NCBI GenBank assembly: GCA_023362775.1
Contig: JALMGJ010000004.1
Location: forward strand, 84,957,298-85,021,297
Source: Charina bottae
Taxonomy: Eukaryota > Chordata > Lepidosauria > Squamata > Charinaidae
Reading direction: 5' to 3'
DNA: 64,000 bases
Within the stretch, counting starts at the first letter, position 1, and every line of letters begins with the position of its first letter. Below, in pieces: positions 33,417 through 45,835 of this stretch. The position numbers were made by a program, and so were the translations under genes. The notes beneath the pieces are model-generated. The model was not told the DNA's origin. It saw only the letters and a list, made by a program, of their open reading frames with translations, and ran no database searches.

Positions 33417-34130
33417 AACATCTTACGTAACCCAAAAGACCCAGTAGTCCAAGAAGAAAAAACATGAGTTATCTACAACATACAGTGTAAGGACTGTAGC
33501 AGCCACTATGTAGAACACACAGGCAGAAGGCTAGCAGAGCGCATCCATGAACACTAACTAGCAGTCAGAAGACATGATGAAAACTCCTTAATCTCACAAC
33601 ACATGGACAGACTCAACCATACTTTCAACTGGGAAACTGTGAGCATCCTTAAACCAAGCCAAATCCAAAAAATGCTAGAGAATTCCTGGAAACTTGGCAC
33701 TCAGACAAAGCAGCCATCAACAGAGACATAGAGGTAAACAACATTTACATACCATTCAAAAGAGACAATAGAAAAGAGAAAAGACCAGAACACCTCCTCG
33801 GCAGCAATCAACACCCAGATATGCAAAGATTAACACCAGGTTTAACACCAGATGAACAATTAAACAGTACATTATACCTTAATCAAGGAACTATCAACTC
33901 AGTCAATCAACCAAGCAGGAAACAACAGCCCAATCAAGGAACTCCCAAGGAGAGAACAACACCTCCGCCAATACAAGCAGGACAAACCATGGTATATAAA
34001 CAGAGAGCAAGTCCCACTCCCTTTTCACACTGAAGATGTTGCCTAGTCTGGGAATGAAAGGTCTGCAAGAAAACATGGCTCAGAGAGCACCAAGGACTCC
34101 ACAGTTCAACCCTGAGCTACAAATATTTTC
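33412..34130 (+). mobile_element. Penelope-like element, 3' part with GIY-YIG endonuclease (copy 2)
   Basis: After the shared 12-mer the frame reads ILRNPKDPVVQEEKT, a stop, then VIYNIQCKDCSSHYVEHTGR, RLAERIHEH and HDENSLISQHMDRLNHTFNW. This is the CxxC-containing GIY-YIG endonuclease typical of Penelope-like elements (33468-33650). In-frame stops show it is dead. Downstream is an A/C-rich 3' region shared with 11883-12383, a hammerhead-like tail (34030-34063) and the terminus ccacagttcaaccctgagctacaaata. Confidence 0.8.
34030..34063 (+). ncRNA. Decayed hammerhead-variant motif in the Penelope tail (copy 2)
   Basis: CTGAAGA - GUUGCC/GGGAAU stem - GAAAG - GTC. Stem II has one mismatch at a different position from copy 1. 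The base after GAAA is G instead of C, which removes the ACGU palindrome, so this copy is probably inactive. Confidence 0.4.
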
Positions 34131-34229
34131 TTCAATTGGTACCTATGAGCTCATGAGTCAATATATCCATTTCTAGAAGATGTATTGTATACAGGCTGTA
34201 GCTTCAACAGTTTTAGTCCTCAGATGTGC

Positions 34230-34415
34230 ACAGAATCAGAGAGACTTTCAGATGGAAAGAAATGACCCATTGCTCAGCACAGGGATCCACTAAACCATCC
34301 CTGAACGGTGACAATCCAACCCCTACTGGAAAGCTTCCAGGGAGAGAGTCCCTCACTGTTCTTGGCAGATTGTTTCATCCCTTAATAACCATCACTGTTA
34401 AGAATTCCTCCTCAT
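34230..34415 (-). mobile_element. CR1 3' part (minus)
   Basis: The order ccattgctcagcacagggatccactaaaccatccctgaacgg...caatccaacccc...gagagagtccctcactgttcttggcagattgtttcatcccttaataacc...aagaattcctcct follows the reversed CR1 3' region. No coding part. Confidence 0.65.
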
Positions 34416-37400
34416 GGTTTGAATATCCTTTTTAAAAATTTCAATCCATATATTTATTTCTTTATTCTTTCAATTTCTATTATTGCTCCGTCTCCCCCGA
34501 AGGGGATTATATATCCTTGTCTGCCCCCCTTTTAGCCTGCTGTCATTTCTTCCTTCAGATTCCTCTTTTATCATCTTCCTGTGTAGGTTCTTGCTGTTGA
34601 AATATTCACTATTTTCCAAATTAATAAAACAAAATATGTTGTATTATGGGGGAAAAAAGAACAACCTCCATATTAAAGATATATCCTTCCCAACCTGGGA
34701 TTCTATTTTGTTTTGTTTTTTAACATGCTACCTCGTGCTACATTCTTGGAAATTTATTGCAATTGTATTTAGTTTTTAAAAAAATTAACAACATTCTAAA
34801 ATTTCCTTCTTGGTGAATTTTTAAAATTCATCCAGCTCAGAAAATGCATTATTTTAAAGTTTTATTTTATTTTATTTTTATTTGCCTTTTATATATGTTA
34901 AAATATAGAATTTATTTAAATGCTAAACCAGCTACTGTACAATGTCAAATAAAAGCAAAATCAATGTTCTAAAGCACAGCTACTTTTACTGTCACATGCA
35001 GAAGGGCAAAACAATGATTATTTTTAAAAAATAAAAATTCCAATTTTGGAGAAATATGTACTAATGAGGGCTCAGTCCCACCTTTTACAAGAAACCTGTA
35101 AGGCAGATGCTATAGCACAAGAAATATCAGCCAGGTATCTTGTCATACAAATACCAGGAATAGATGCAATACAGAGCTGCCCATATATTTTATATTCCAT
35201 TGTCAGTATTTCAAACCATGTCTCAAAGAAATGGCAAATGTATAGGAATAAAGAAAGAAAGTTGCATAGCCCATTATAGCTAATGGCCTTCTTGTATTTG
35301 AATGGCAGGTCTAGTCCTTCAGAATAAAAACCTAAATTAGGGGAAAATGTAAGGTCAGGGTCCAATCTTACCACTTACCCTCCTTGAAAATAATAGATCA
35401 CTAGAGTCCAAGTTTTCAATTTCACACAGCTTTGACTATATGTTCACTCCATATTGGATGGGAAATTCAGGATAAGAAGAGGGAAAACAAGACACTGGAA
35501 TTTTTTGAAGTATCTATCCAAAAGTCAAAATAATGTTCAAGTATCTGCATTTTAATCCCTGTTTCTAGGATCCCTGTTTCAGGGTTGTTTGTTTGTTTGT
35601 TTTTTCATAACCCGGCTTGGATCCTAGTCATCCCATACTTTTTTTTTTTTTACTTTCCACAAATAAATAAATAAATAAACTCTTTTATTCTTGCATTTAT
35701 ATTTTATATTTTATCTGGCTGTCTTAATAAATTGTGTTTGCATTGTACTATTTTAATGGTTTAATTTATAAACTGCTTTGTCTCCAAAGTAGATATAACT
35801 ATTTTATAGACACGAAGGTTGCAATATTATGGCTTCTGGGCAGCATTGGAAAGCTACAGTGCCATCCCCATCATTTCTCCCCTTAGATGTCAGAGACCAG
35901 AGCGTCAACCCCAGAAGTGGATAATTATAAGCTCCTCCTCCATTTTCCCCTCCCAGCCTTAGAAAATTCTAATTATGATATGTTGAAGGCTGATTGAAAG
36001 CTGAAGATTATAGAATCCAAATACCTGCAAACCTCATTGAAAAAAGGACAAAAACAGATGAACTGTTTCTCTGCAATATCCTACTTTATTTACTATACGT
36101 AGAAGTTTAACAACCACCAGCTCATTACCCCAGATGACAGAACATTAGGAAATTCAATCTTTATTATGTGACTTCTAGAAGAATCCTGTGCCCTGCAGAA
36201 ATATTGCAGGTTGCATGACATAACGCTGTATAGCTTACAATACTGACTCTCTGCTGTAGAAGAGGTATTCACTCTGTAGTCCTCAAAGGCTGGATAATGT
36301 CCCTGAAGCTTCTCCGTCATCACAGATATATTACAATGGACTGCTTTTTGAATTGTGCAAGGTAAACCAGATAAGCCAGGGCATAGGACAGCCTAATTTC
36401 ACCAGATTGTTGTCTTACTTCAGTTCTCAATCACTCTCCGCATTTTATTCCAGGTTCCCCTTCTTGCTGCATATTGTCTGCCCTCTCTGCTTGCTCACTT
36501 CACCTCCTGGTTGGTTCCACAGGAGCTAAACAGCACTTTGAAATGCTTCATTTTCTTTCCCCTTGCTGAAATTCCATTCCCTTCTCTTTTGGATTCTTTC
36601 CATTATAGTTTATCCTTGTTCTGTTTCTTTCCTTGTTTGTTCTTTTCTACTGTTTCCACTCTAATCTGTTCTTCCCCTTTCCTCAACGTTGTCCTATTTA
36701 GATATTTGGGGGGCAGGGACAGGATTCTTTCTGCAAAGATTAGCTAGAAGGAGAGAAGGATGTATGTATGTATGCTTGTTTGTGTGTACACGCTGATAGG
36801 GAATCAGCTGGACAGGTGGGAAGCCCAATGTTTACAGGCGACTAATTTTAATACATTTAATAAATTAAAGTAATATGTGTTGCATTTCAATCTTTTGCCC
36901 TTGCCTGCAGCTTCTTGGAATACAGTTGTCTACTCAATGGCCATTGCAGTTTTGCTGTACCAATTATACTGCCTATTCATTTCTGAATTTAGTTAAGAGC
37001 AGCTTTTGATTTTAAAACCGAAATCTGCTTTGAATCAGATTATGCATATTAGCATTGACATCCACACCAATTTTCCCAAGCTTTGAGCAACCTAAGATGC
37101 TACACTCACAGGTATATTTTGTATTTTAGATTGCCTGGCGTTAGTGGGGAAAAAAATCCTTCCAGTGGTATACCCATATTTCACAATTCCAAAAGAGTTA
37201 TATATGGACCAATTATTTTTAGTTTTTAAACAGACTTGTCTGTTTAATTTAAAATATTATAGATGTTATATTGTTTAAACTGATGCTATGGTATTTTCAA
37301 TACTTAATTGGAATATTTAATGATTGTTTGTTTCAGCTGTGACTTTACCCCTAAAGATGCCAAAAATATATTAGTTTCAACATTAGCGATGTTATACTTT

Positions 37401-37484
37401 TACAGCAGATACTAGAGTGCTATGACATCTTAAAAATTAATTTATTTTTGTATGAGATTTTGTGGATCACATTGGATGAAGTGG
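34416..37484. other. Intergenic DNA, no gene seen
   Basis: Three kilobases of AT-rich DNA with short homopolymer and TTTTA runs (about 34856-34880, 35636-35655). No family recognised. Confidence 0.4.
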
Positions 37485-37487
37485 ATT

Positions 37488-37575
37488 GTGTTATTTATTT
37501 GACTGACTGACTCCCTGCCTGCCCTCCTAGTAACTACTCAAGGTGACTAACAAAATTAAATAAATAAATAATTTT
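37488..37575 (-). repeat. SINE/LINE 3' tail piece
   Basis: ttatttatttgactgac...taactactcaaggtgactaac with aaataaataaata resembles the tail region of the MIR-like SINE at 50525-50765. It may belong to the body at 37866-38045, separated by the microsatellite. Confidence 0.4.
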
Positions 37576-37666
37576 TCTAAAACTATACTACAGCTTTCAG
37601 ACTTCTGAGGGACTCTGAGCTAGTAGATATGTTGTTGTTATATTTTTTTATCCTGAAATATATACT

Positions 37667-37674
37667 ATGTATGT

Positions 37675-37712
<38 letters not shown>

Positions 37713-37820
37713 AGGTGTAGGTGTAGGTGTAGGTGTAGGTGTAGGTGTAGGTGTAGGTGTAGGTGTGTGTGTGTGTGTATATATACAGTATGTATGTATG
37801 TATGTATGTATGTATGTATG

Positions 37821-37862
<42 letters not shown>
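37667..37862. repeat. Long compound microsatellite (GT)n-(GTAGGT)n-(GT)n-(TATG)n-(TA)n
   Basis: Five successive arrays with no spacer, including about nine GTAGGT hexamers and about eleven TATG units. Open frames across it (for example 37629-37985) are pure repeat translations. Confidence 0.97.
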
Positions 37863-37865
<3 letters not shown>

Positions 37866-37868
<3 letters not shown>

Positions 37869-38045
37869 ACTAATACTCCTGCCCCTTATTTTCCTCACAA
37901 CAGCAACCCTGTGAGGTGGGTTGGGATAGAGAGAATGACTGGTCCAAAGTCGCCCAGTTGGCTTTCATATCTAAGGGAAACCTAGAACTCACAGTCTCCG
38001 GGTTTCTAGGCCAGCACCTTAACTACTGCACCAAACTGGCTCTTT
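37866..38045 (-). mobile_element. MIR-like SINE (minus)
   Basis: cctcacaacagcaaccctgtgaggtgggttggg...gactggtccaaagtcgcccagttggctttca...cctagaactcacagtctccgggtttctagg...ccttaactactgcaccaaactggct matches the copy at 50590-50765 word for word in order. It ends in an inverted tRNA-like head. Confidence 0.7.
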
Positions 38046-39790
38046 TTAGTATTATTTATTCTTTTACAAGGACTTCTTTATACAAAGATGCATGTTGAAA
38101 TACACATTTTTAAAGAATTTTACAGTTACTTTTTGATAAAAATATAGCCCACAAAATGCATCTACTAGGGAAAATGCATATAGAAAATGTTACATTGGAG
38201 AAAAGTATATACAAAACAGCATTTTAATACTGAGAAGCTACTTACAACAAGTTTGTATGCACATGAAATATGCATTAGGAAAAGAGAGAGAGATGATAGA
38301 TATTTGGAGAAACACACATGTAAAAATATGTGCGTTTAGTTATTTTGGCCAAATACATACTGTAGATAGAACCAAAAGGATTCAGTAAAATGAAAATATT
38401 ACTGAAAATGAAAGTGACAGCATCACCCATCTCTTAGAGTCAGACTTACCTAGGGCAACTCATGCATTGCTTAATAGTCTCTTTTTAACTACAATGAAGA
38501 GAGATTCACTATACCTGAGAAACTATGTGGGAACTTCTAAAATTACTGGGTCAGTTCAAGTAGTTGACATGAATATTCTTAAAAATTCCATAAAATACAA
38601 GTGGGGCAAAAATATTTGTTCAATCTGTTAAATTTGAACAGATTATGAAGAATTTGGACTTTTGCCAATTGTTCACCTTAGTTTTATAGGCTGAAGTAGT
38701 GTTCTGTACTTCCCTCTGAATTCCTGAGGTGGATACTGGATAAATATAATTAGGTGAATGAAAGAAATTGCAATACATAAGAAATCATTATTATTAAAGA
38801 TTAAAGTATTAAAGATACTTAGCATAAATGTTTCCATTTTTCCTATAAACTGCATATTGCTGCTTGTTTGGTATACATTGTCTTGTACTGATAGCTCAAA
38901 AAAAAAAGATCAGCAAAAGCAATTTTTGCAGAACTGCCTGACAGTGATATATTTGAAGCAATTTCTAAATTTTACTTGCACAAATATGATTCTTAACTAA
39001 TTCTGTGCCATCTCCTTCAGCTATGACTAATTTCATTAAAGACCTTAAAATAGTTATGCTTAGATAAGCTTCTCAATCACATGATCTAATTCCAGCAAAG
39101 CTTGACTATATATATGCAATAAAAGGTACTGGTGTTTTTTTGATATACAAGTGAGCTGACTCCATTCTTGCACTATTTTACTATAGCCCCATTATTTTGA
39201 AAAAAAATATAACAGGTTAAAGACTATATGGATATGTGAGATAGTAAAAATAGATGGTTACTAATAAAAATATTTTCCCTTTTCAAACTGTTACTGAAAA
39301 CAGGGGTCAGCAAAAACTTGATGACAAAACCTGAACTTCAAGTATTTCATTTCCTTGTTTCCTATTACAGAAAACCTACCTACCTATTAAGTTACCTATA
39401 TTTGGACCTATATACATAAATGAAGGGCTATACCTACAAGGCAAATACTATTAATAAAAACAGCAAGAAATAATACAGCACAATGCTTAATAGACATGTA
39501 TGCCCAGGAGGTCAGAGGTTGCATATCCCCTGTCTTAGGAGAACACCAATTAAGATAGGACTGTAGTTTCCATTCTAACCAGGTGTCTAGGAATGAAATG
39601 GAGAATGCTGCTCATGGTAAGGAGCAACAGTGTTCCTCCATGAAGACCTAGGTCTTCCCTTGAGCAGTGAGACATTCAGTACATGATAGATACCTATTTG
39701 TGGTGGTTTTTAATGGTGGATGTAATTTTTTTGTTGCTTTTAACTTGGTGGTTGCAGAGAGTAACTTGGTGAATGGGCAGGTAGTTACAT
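38046..39790. other. Intergenic DNA, nothing recognised
   Basis: No signature seen. Confidence 0.4.
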
Positions 39791-39794
39791 AAAA

Positions 39795-39946
39795 GAAGGA
39801 AGGAAGGAAGGAAGGAAGGAAGGAAGGAAGGAAGGAAGGAAGGAAGGAAGGAAGGAATTGATAATCTTCTCTTCACCCTACAATTCTGGAGAGGCCCTAA
39901 CATTTTGTGAGATGGGTGGCTATATAAATATGATTAAATAAATAAA
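39795..39946 (+). repeat. (GGAA)n microsatellite and SINE/LINE-type tail
   Basis: About fifteen GGAA units to 39856. Then tctggagaggccctaacattttgtgagatgggtggctatataaatatgattaaataaataaa (39880-39946), a typical squamate retroelement terminus in plus orientation. Confidence 0.75.
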
Positions 39947-39949
39947 TGT

Positions 39950-40798
39950 TGCAGATATTATTTTCAAGAGCCATTAGTGCAATGAAGAATTAGTAAGGCT
40001 CGTTCATCCACAGAAAACAGTATCCCATCAACAAAACACCACCAAAGAAAGTCTTTCCAGCAGGAGTTGGACATATTTTCAGGCTCCTAGAAAATATGTT
40101 AACATATTTTTGTCCTTTAGAATGAAAAACATGGCATGCCATGAAAGGAAAGTGCTATTCAGTGTGTTTAAAATGACAAGAACTGAGTCTGAATCAAATT
40201 TAAATTCAATTTATTTAATGAAGTAATTAGGATACTTTTTCAGTCGTCTTTAGCCAAAAAGGGCACTCTGATTTGGACTTAGAATTCAAAAGTAATCAAT
40301 CAAATGTAATGTATTAGTATGACTCACTTTCATTTATAGCAAGTCATTATTAAGTAGTGCAAAATAGATGGAAAAATGCTTTCTGTTAGGGAACAAGAGG
40401 ACTAGATTTGGGTCTTGTTCAGCCTAATTTTATGGGGATAAAGCATTTCATAGAAACAAAGCAGCAACACATTTGACATTTTCTTTCTAAGCCTCCTGCT
40501 GCCATTGCTATAATTTGGATTCCAGCTTTCAGATAAATCAGGAGCTTCATATCCAAAATTTCATATCCAAAATTTGTTTATACATATTGGGAAATATTTG
40601 ATTTTTATGAGCTGCTTACAGACATAGGCATCCTAAGCACATGTACCCATTTATATCACTAATAATATTCTTGCTTTATCTTTTGTGTTTTATGCTTCAA
40701 AATGATGGGTGAAAAACTATGTTGAAGGACTCTGTTTTTCCCTATTCAACCGTATGGTATTGTTTAATACACTACCCATTTGAAAGCTGTAAGTTATA
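39950..40798. other. Intergenic DNA, nothing recognised
   Basis: No signature seen. Confidence 0.4.
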
Positions 40799-40865
40799 AT
40801 TTTTTATTTATTTATTTATTGTTTGATTTATATCACCGCCCATCTCCCCCCACAAGGGGACTAGT
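40799..40865 (-). mobile_element. CR1/L3-like LINE tail scrap (minus)
   Basis: tttttatttatttatttatt...tttatatcaccgcccatctcccccc is the reverse complement of the same terminus seen at 16700 and 18050. Confidence 0.7.
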
Positions 40866-42327
40866 TGTTATACCTATATCATTCAATTGCACAGCATGAC
40901 AAATCATTGCTCAGTGATTTTCCATTGACCACAGGAGCTTTTCTGTGGGGAAATAACAACATTGTGTTGGGTAGTGACCCGATAGTTCCATCTGTGGCTT
41001 TTGAAGCACCTGCTGGGCTTCCCTTGATGGATTTAGTTGAATTTGAAAGAGTTTCTTAAATCTTTGGCTGGGAAAAGACATATCCCATAAAATGGATGTT
41101 GTCTGCTAAATAAGGTATATGTTTACTGATTTGTTCTACAGGGAAAAAAAGCTGCAGATTGGATCTCCTATGCTCATTGCTTGTATGACATATTACTCTT
41201 CTCTGACAATATTGGCTAAATCATGCAACAACTATATTTGAAACCAAAATGCCTGCTAGCACTGGAGAGATTTTTTTTTCAATTTGGCAAGATTGTTTTT
41301 CCATTGAAACAAGAGTTAAAGAGTGTTCTATTTAAAGAAAAATAAGATTGTCTTCCAATATTTCTTCTGTCATTATTACATATTTAACGAAGTAACCAAT
41401 TAAATATTAATATTATCCCTAGCTACATGGGAGTAATTTATGTTACTGAAAAGTAAATTTAGTATTTGGATATACTGTACTGCATTAATTAAATAAAACT
41501 TGATTCCATAATTCAAGATCTGCTTTTATTTATCTAAAGGCGAACTCACCTGGGCATGTTCATTGCTTGATAAGGATAGAACACAGTGGCCATGTGCATG
41601 TATGAAGGGATTATCACAGATACTATAATGTCACAGAACTTTTCTCCTGCTAAACTATGATTTGTTGAATAAGCACAGTGTTAGGATTCACATAGCATGC
41701 TAAGTCATAAAGCACATGGTATGATGTGAGAATCATCCACTTGAGGGTAAAACCAACTGGGACCTTAATGAAGCAAATATCAACTAGTTATATTGGTCTT
41801 AGTGTATCTCCATTAGTCATGTTCAGTAAACTCCATTCCCAAATTTTCTGTAGTGCTACACCATTATCACAGACAGATAAATCTGATTTCCGAGATCGCA
41901 GAGATTACAGAAAAGTTAAGTCTTAGTTTTTTGTTGTTCTTTTGTTGTTTGTTTTGTTTTTGTTTTTGTTCTTGTTCTTGTTCTTACATTTTCTACTCAT
42001 GTAGATCAATTAGTTGAGAAAGTATGGAAATCTTATGCTAGGAAGAAAAGCAGCCAAAGTATGAAACTGGCTAGAAAATGCAATGGGTCAAAAGCAACAA
42101 TTACAAGCAAGCTTCCTGGAGTCAAACAAGCATATTTACAGTGCTCCCTAGTAACAAAAAATAAAATAAAAGAGGGGCTAATGAATTCAGATGGACAGGA
42201 AACAGTAAATGCATGCAGCGGAATAGTGAAACTGAGTTAACAAATTAAACATTTAAAAGATACAGACAAATGTTCGTGAACCAGATACATTTCAGAATAA
42301 TTATATGTCTTTAAGTTCATATAAAAA
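40866..42327. other. Intergenic DNA, nothing recognised
   Basis: A TTTTG/TTCTTG-rich run at about 41926-41987 is the only simple repeat. Confidence 0.4.
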
Positions 42328-42661
42328 GGTTCATGGTGGCTCAGTGGGTAAGATGCCAGGCTTGTTGATTGGAAGATCGCAAGTTCTGAGGTTCGAATCC
42401 CTAGCCCTGCATGACGGAGTGAGCTCTCGCACTCGCCCCAGCTCTTGCCAACCTAGCAATTTGAAAGCATGCAAATGGAAGTAGATTAATAGGTACCACT
42501 TTGGTGGGTAGGTAAAAGTGTTCCGCACACGTCATGCTGGCCACATGACTGCAGAAGCGTCTTCAGACAGCACTGGCTCTTCGGCTAACAAACGGAGATG
42601 AGCACCAGCCCCTAGAGTCGGACACGACTGCACAAATGTGCGGGGGGAACCTTTACCTTTA
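42328..42661 (+). mobile_element. Sauria-type SINE (plus)
   Basis: tcatggtggctcagtgggtaagatgcc head, ggttcgaatccc B box (near 42390), agtcggacacgactgcacaaatgtgcggggggaacctttaccttta tail. Full family length. No clear target duplication seen. Confidence 0.92.
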
Positions 42662-44145
42662 CATAGTAACAAAAGATTATTAATGATTAATAATGCAAAG
42701 TATTAATGCAAATATTCACATACTGAAATAAAGAAATAAGTGTGTACAGGTTTATATACAGTATATTACTTTTATATCTACAGAAAATGTCCATGGCAAG
42801 GAATGGGAAAGCTATAGCAGTTGCAAATAATGCAAATGCACCAGTCATTATGAGTTCCAGAAGCCCAAGCCAAAATGATGGCAGATAAATAATGCTCAGT
42901 ATGACCAATACTTAGGAAATATAGAAGGACAGAATCCAGGAAAAAATTGAGAAGGAGAGAATGTCAAAAGTATTCTCATGGTAAACATGCTTATTATAGG
43001 TTAAAACCATGGCTGAATTGCAGAGGAGATAACCAGGACACCATCTTGAGGTTGTGAGGAAGAACTGGAATGAATTTTCACAGATTCTCTCTATAAGGAC
43101 TCCCCCACATTCAGATGTTAATACCAAGGGGGATTCATTTCCAGACTATATTCTGAACTTCTCTAAACACTATATAACACAGGCACACACACCTTTCTGA
43201 AAGATGATTAACTTCATAAATTCATAAATGGGTAGCAAAACTATCCTCAAGGGCACTGTGCTTTATTATCAATATATTAGTTCTTTCACTTGTCTTGATA
43301 AGCCCAACACTGTGTGTCTCTTAAAAGAGAATGACGGCAAACCACGAGATTCTCATTATATGTAATTGCTCTTTACAATGACTGGCTGTCTCTGGTGAAA
43401 ATGAATCGGTGGTCTCCACTATAATAGAATCTATTAAAAAATTGGAGGGTACGGCTTTGAAGCTGAAAAGGAAGAAATTCAATAGGCAAGTCTCATCAGG
43501 CTGTCTAACAAAGCAGAAATAAAGGCTGCAGGCAGGAGCATGCTGATAGCATGGGTCACTGAGGGTTTACCCAGGAAAAGGTAGTTGATAGCAGCAGCAC
43601 ATAGCTAGCTGTTCAACTATTAGCCAATCACCTAAGGGAATAACAGAGACTTCAGTTGGCATTGGTGGAGATTTCAAAATGTACAGCTATTTGCTTAAAA
43701 CAAAGGGAGTTCCAAAATGAGCCCTTCTATGCTTAGTATATTGTCCCAAGTAATTATCACAGCCCACTCTGAAAATTACAACTAACAGAAGGATGCAGTT
43801 GGCTAGTTTTAGATGCAGTGGTAAATTTGATCATGGAACCAAAACCCCTGTCATTAAACAATACTATTGCTGGGTAATCCTGAATTATCCTGATTCTGGT
43901 TGGAAGTTTTCTTCTGCTATAGAAATCTCATCTTTAAGCAGTGAGAAACTTTCATTATGTGGCATGGGGAGTTTGAGTGGTTATTAGAGGGGAATGCCTT
44001 GCTCACCCTGTCTCCTAGCAATTCATTTCAAAATGTGGTGGCTGCTGGACATCAAAACTAGTGAATATGGGTTCAAATATAACTGAACCATCAAAATTGC
44101 ATAAGGCAGGCCTGCAACATGATGACCATATATACTTAAATAGTG
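42662..44145. other. Intergenic DNA, nothing recognised
   Basis: No signature seen. Confidence 0.4.
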
Positions 44146-44147
44146 TA

Positions 44148-44505
44148 CAGGTAGTCATCCCTTAACAACTGACCTGTTTAGCAACCATACAAAGTTATGA
44201 TGGCACTGAAAAGTAACTTTATGACTGGTCCTCACAGTACGGACATCTCAGTGTCCCACGGTCACGTGATTGTCATTTGCACACTTCACTTCCGCACCAT
44301 GGCTTCCAAGAGTTGATGGAGAAGCCAGGAGTAAAATTGCAAGTCATGGTCATGTGATGTCTCGCGCAATGACCATGGGTGGTTCGCTTAATGACCACAG
44401 CAGAAGTGAGGTCATAAGTCCAACATGGTCACATGATGTCTCCATCACATTGCTTAGTGATGGAGTTGCTGGTCCCAATTGTGGTTATTAAGCGAGGACT
44501 CCCTG
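44148..44505. mobile_element. Tc1/mariner-type MITE (TA target)
   Basis: A 358-bp element flanked by TA dinucleotides. Its ends are CAGGTAGTCATCCCTTAAC and, reversed, CAGGGAGTCCTCGCTTAA. Internal words such as gcttaatgacc, gttatgatggcactgaaaagt and ggtcacgtgat are typical of this squamate repeat. No transposase. The TA target and CAGG ends favour the pogo/Tigger side of Tc1/mariner, which is inference. Confidence 0.7.
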
Positions 44506-44802
44506 TAATCTTTTTGTGAGGCAGCAGCAGCAGCAACAAAAGCAACGACAACAACCATCACTGGCCCAGATTGTGACAGCATGAGTATTTAGTGTTGGTC
44601 TCTGAAATCCCACATCACCTCCGTGCTGCAACTTTACTGATACTGCTTTCCAGGCCATTTTTGAAGTTTTAAACACAATGGGATTTAAAATTTAGGTACT
44701 TTATGTGGTGATTATGTAAAAAAAATCTCAAAAGTACTGGAAATAAATACATAAAAATATTCATAAAAACTTAAAGTTTTAACTGAAACCACAATTATTC
44801 TT

Positions 44803-45136
44803 ATTAGGTATAATTCTAGAAAATATAAATGAAAAATATCACAATTTACTAAGATACATGCTGACAACTGCAAGTACAAATTTGGCACAACACTGGAAAA
44901 GGGGAACTCTGCCAACAATACCAAATTGGGAGACCAACATTGGAGAATATGCAGCAATGGCAAATTTGACAGTATGTATCTGCAATAGAAATCTAACCAA
45001 ATTTAAGCAAGAATGCCCCCTATATATACTATATGTTACACAGCAGGACAAATTTAGCATTTGGAATATGGTTTTTAGGAAAAAAGTTTTGAGACCAATC
45101 AAAAACAATAAAGGAAAGGATTTAAATAGATACTAA
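44803..45136 (+). pseudogene. L1 ORF2 C-terminal fragment
   Basis: An open frame of about 110 codons reads LGIILENINEKYHNLLRYML, TTASTNLAQHWKRGTLPTIP, NWETNIGEYAAMANLTVCI and ends at a stop at 45134-45136. The pattern LxTAxxxLAQxWK...IPT...W...YAxMxxLT is the C-terminal end of L1-type ORF2 proteins. An AT-rich 3' UTR and A-rich tail follow to about 45370. This is a 5'-truncated insertion. It shows that an autonomous L1 was active in this genome. Confidence 0.75.
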
Positions 45137-45375
45137 TAATAATATGTAATATTTAATGCAAAGTATAAATATCTAGGCTGTGGTCAGTGGTTGGGGAAAA
45201 AATGGAAGTGGGGAGAATGTGTTGCTAGAAAGTGTTCACATATTTTATTTAATATATGCGTGTGTATGTATCTCTGTGTGTGTGTTATTCAACTGTTATT
45301 ATTCAAAGTAGACTTTTCCCCCTTTGTATTATATCATTCTAAAATAAAAAATTCTTTAAAAAATAACTTAGTTTA

Positions 45376-45835
45376 GGCCCCAAGTAATGCTAGAAGCTGA
45401 GAAGCAATCAGTGTTTCAAAAATTGATACTGGACACAACAACCCAATGAACTCTATACCACTTTGAGGAAAATCAATTATAACTATAAAGTGGTAATTTC
45501 TTATTATCGGTGTTCCAACATTTCAGCTCTTTTTTTTTTTTTTTTTTGCATTACCAGCTGCTTGATAATTTAAGATCTTCCTGCTTTCAAGTCCTGAGAG
45601 GAACAGCAGGTAGACAATAGTAGGAGCTGAAGTACTACAGTTGGAAAAGCACCATAATAATTAGTGAAGGAGGAAGAAGGACAAGGAGAAAAGTGATGGC
45701 ACAGCTGCCACCCGAACTTGCGACAGAAATTTATGACACATTAGAAAGAAAAGATTTACAGACCAAGAAGGTGGTTACTAACTAAGCATTCAGTATTAAT
45801 TGATTTATTTACTATAAGTAATTTAATTTAGAAGG
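45376..45835. other. Intergenic DNA with a poly-T run
   Basis: Poly-T at about 45529-45547. Nothing else recognised. Confidence 0.45.

Noticed and set aside
37629..37985. A 118-codon frame with CVCV, CRCR and YIYI repeats
   Set aside because: Translation of the compound microsatellite.
41640..41720. Words like taaactatgatttgttgaataagca resembling a squamate repeat
   Set aside because: Too short and diverged to assign a family or boundaries.
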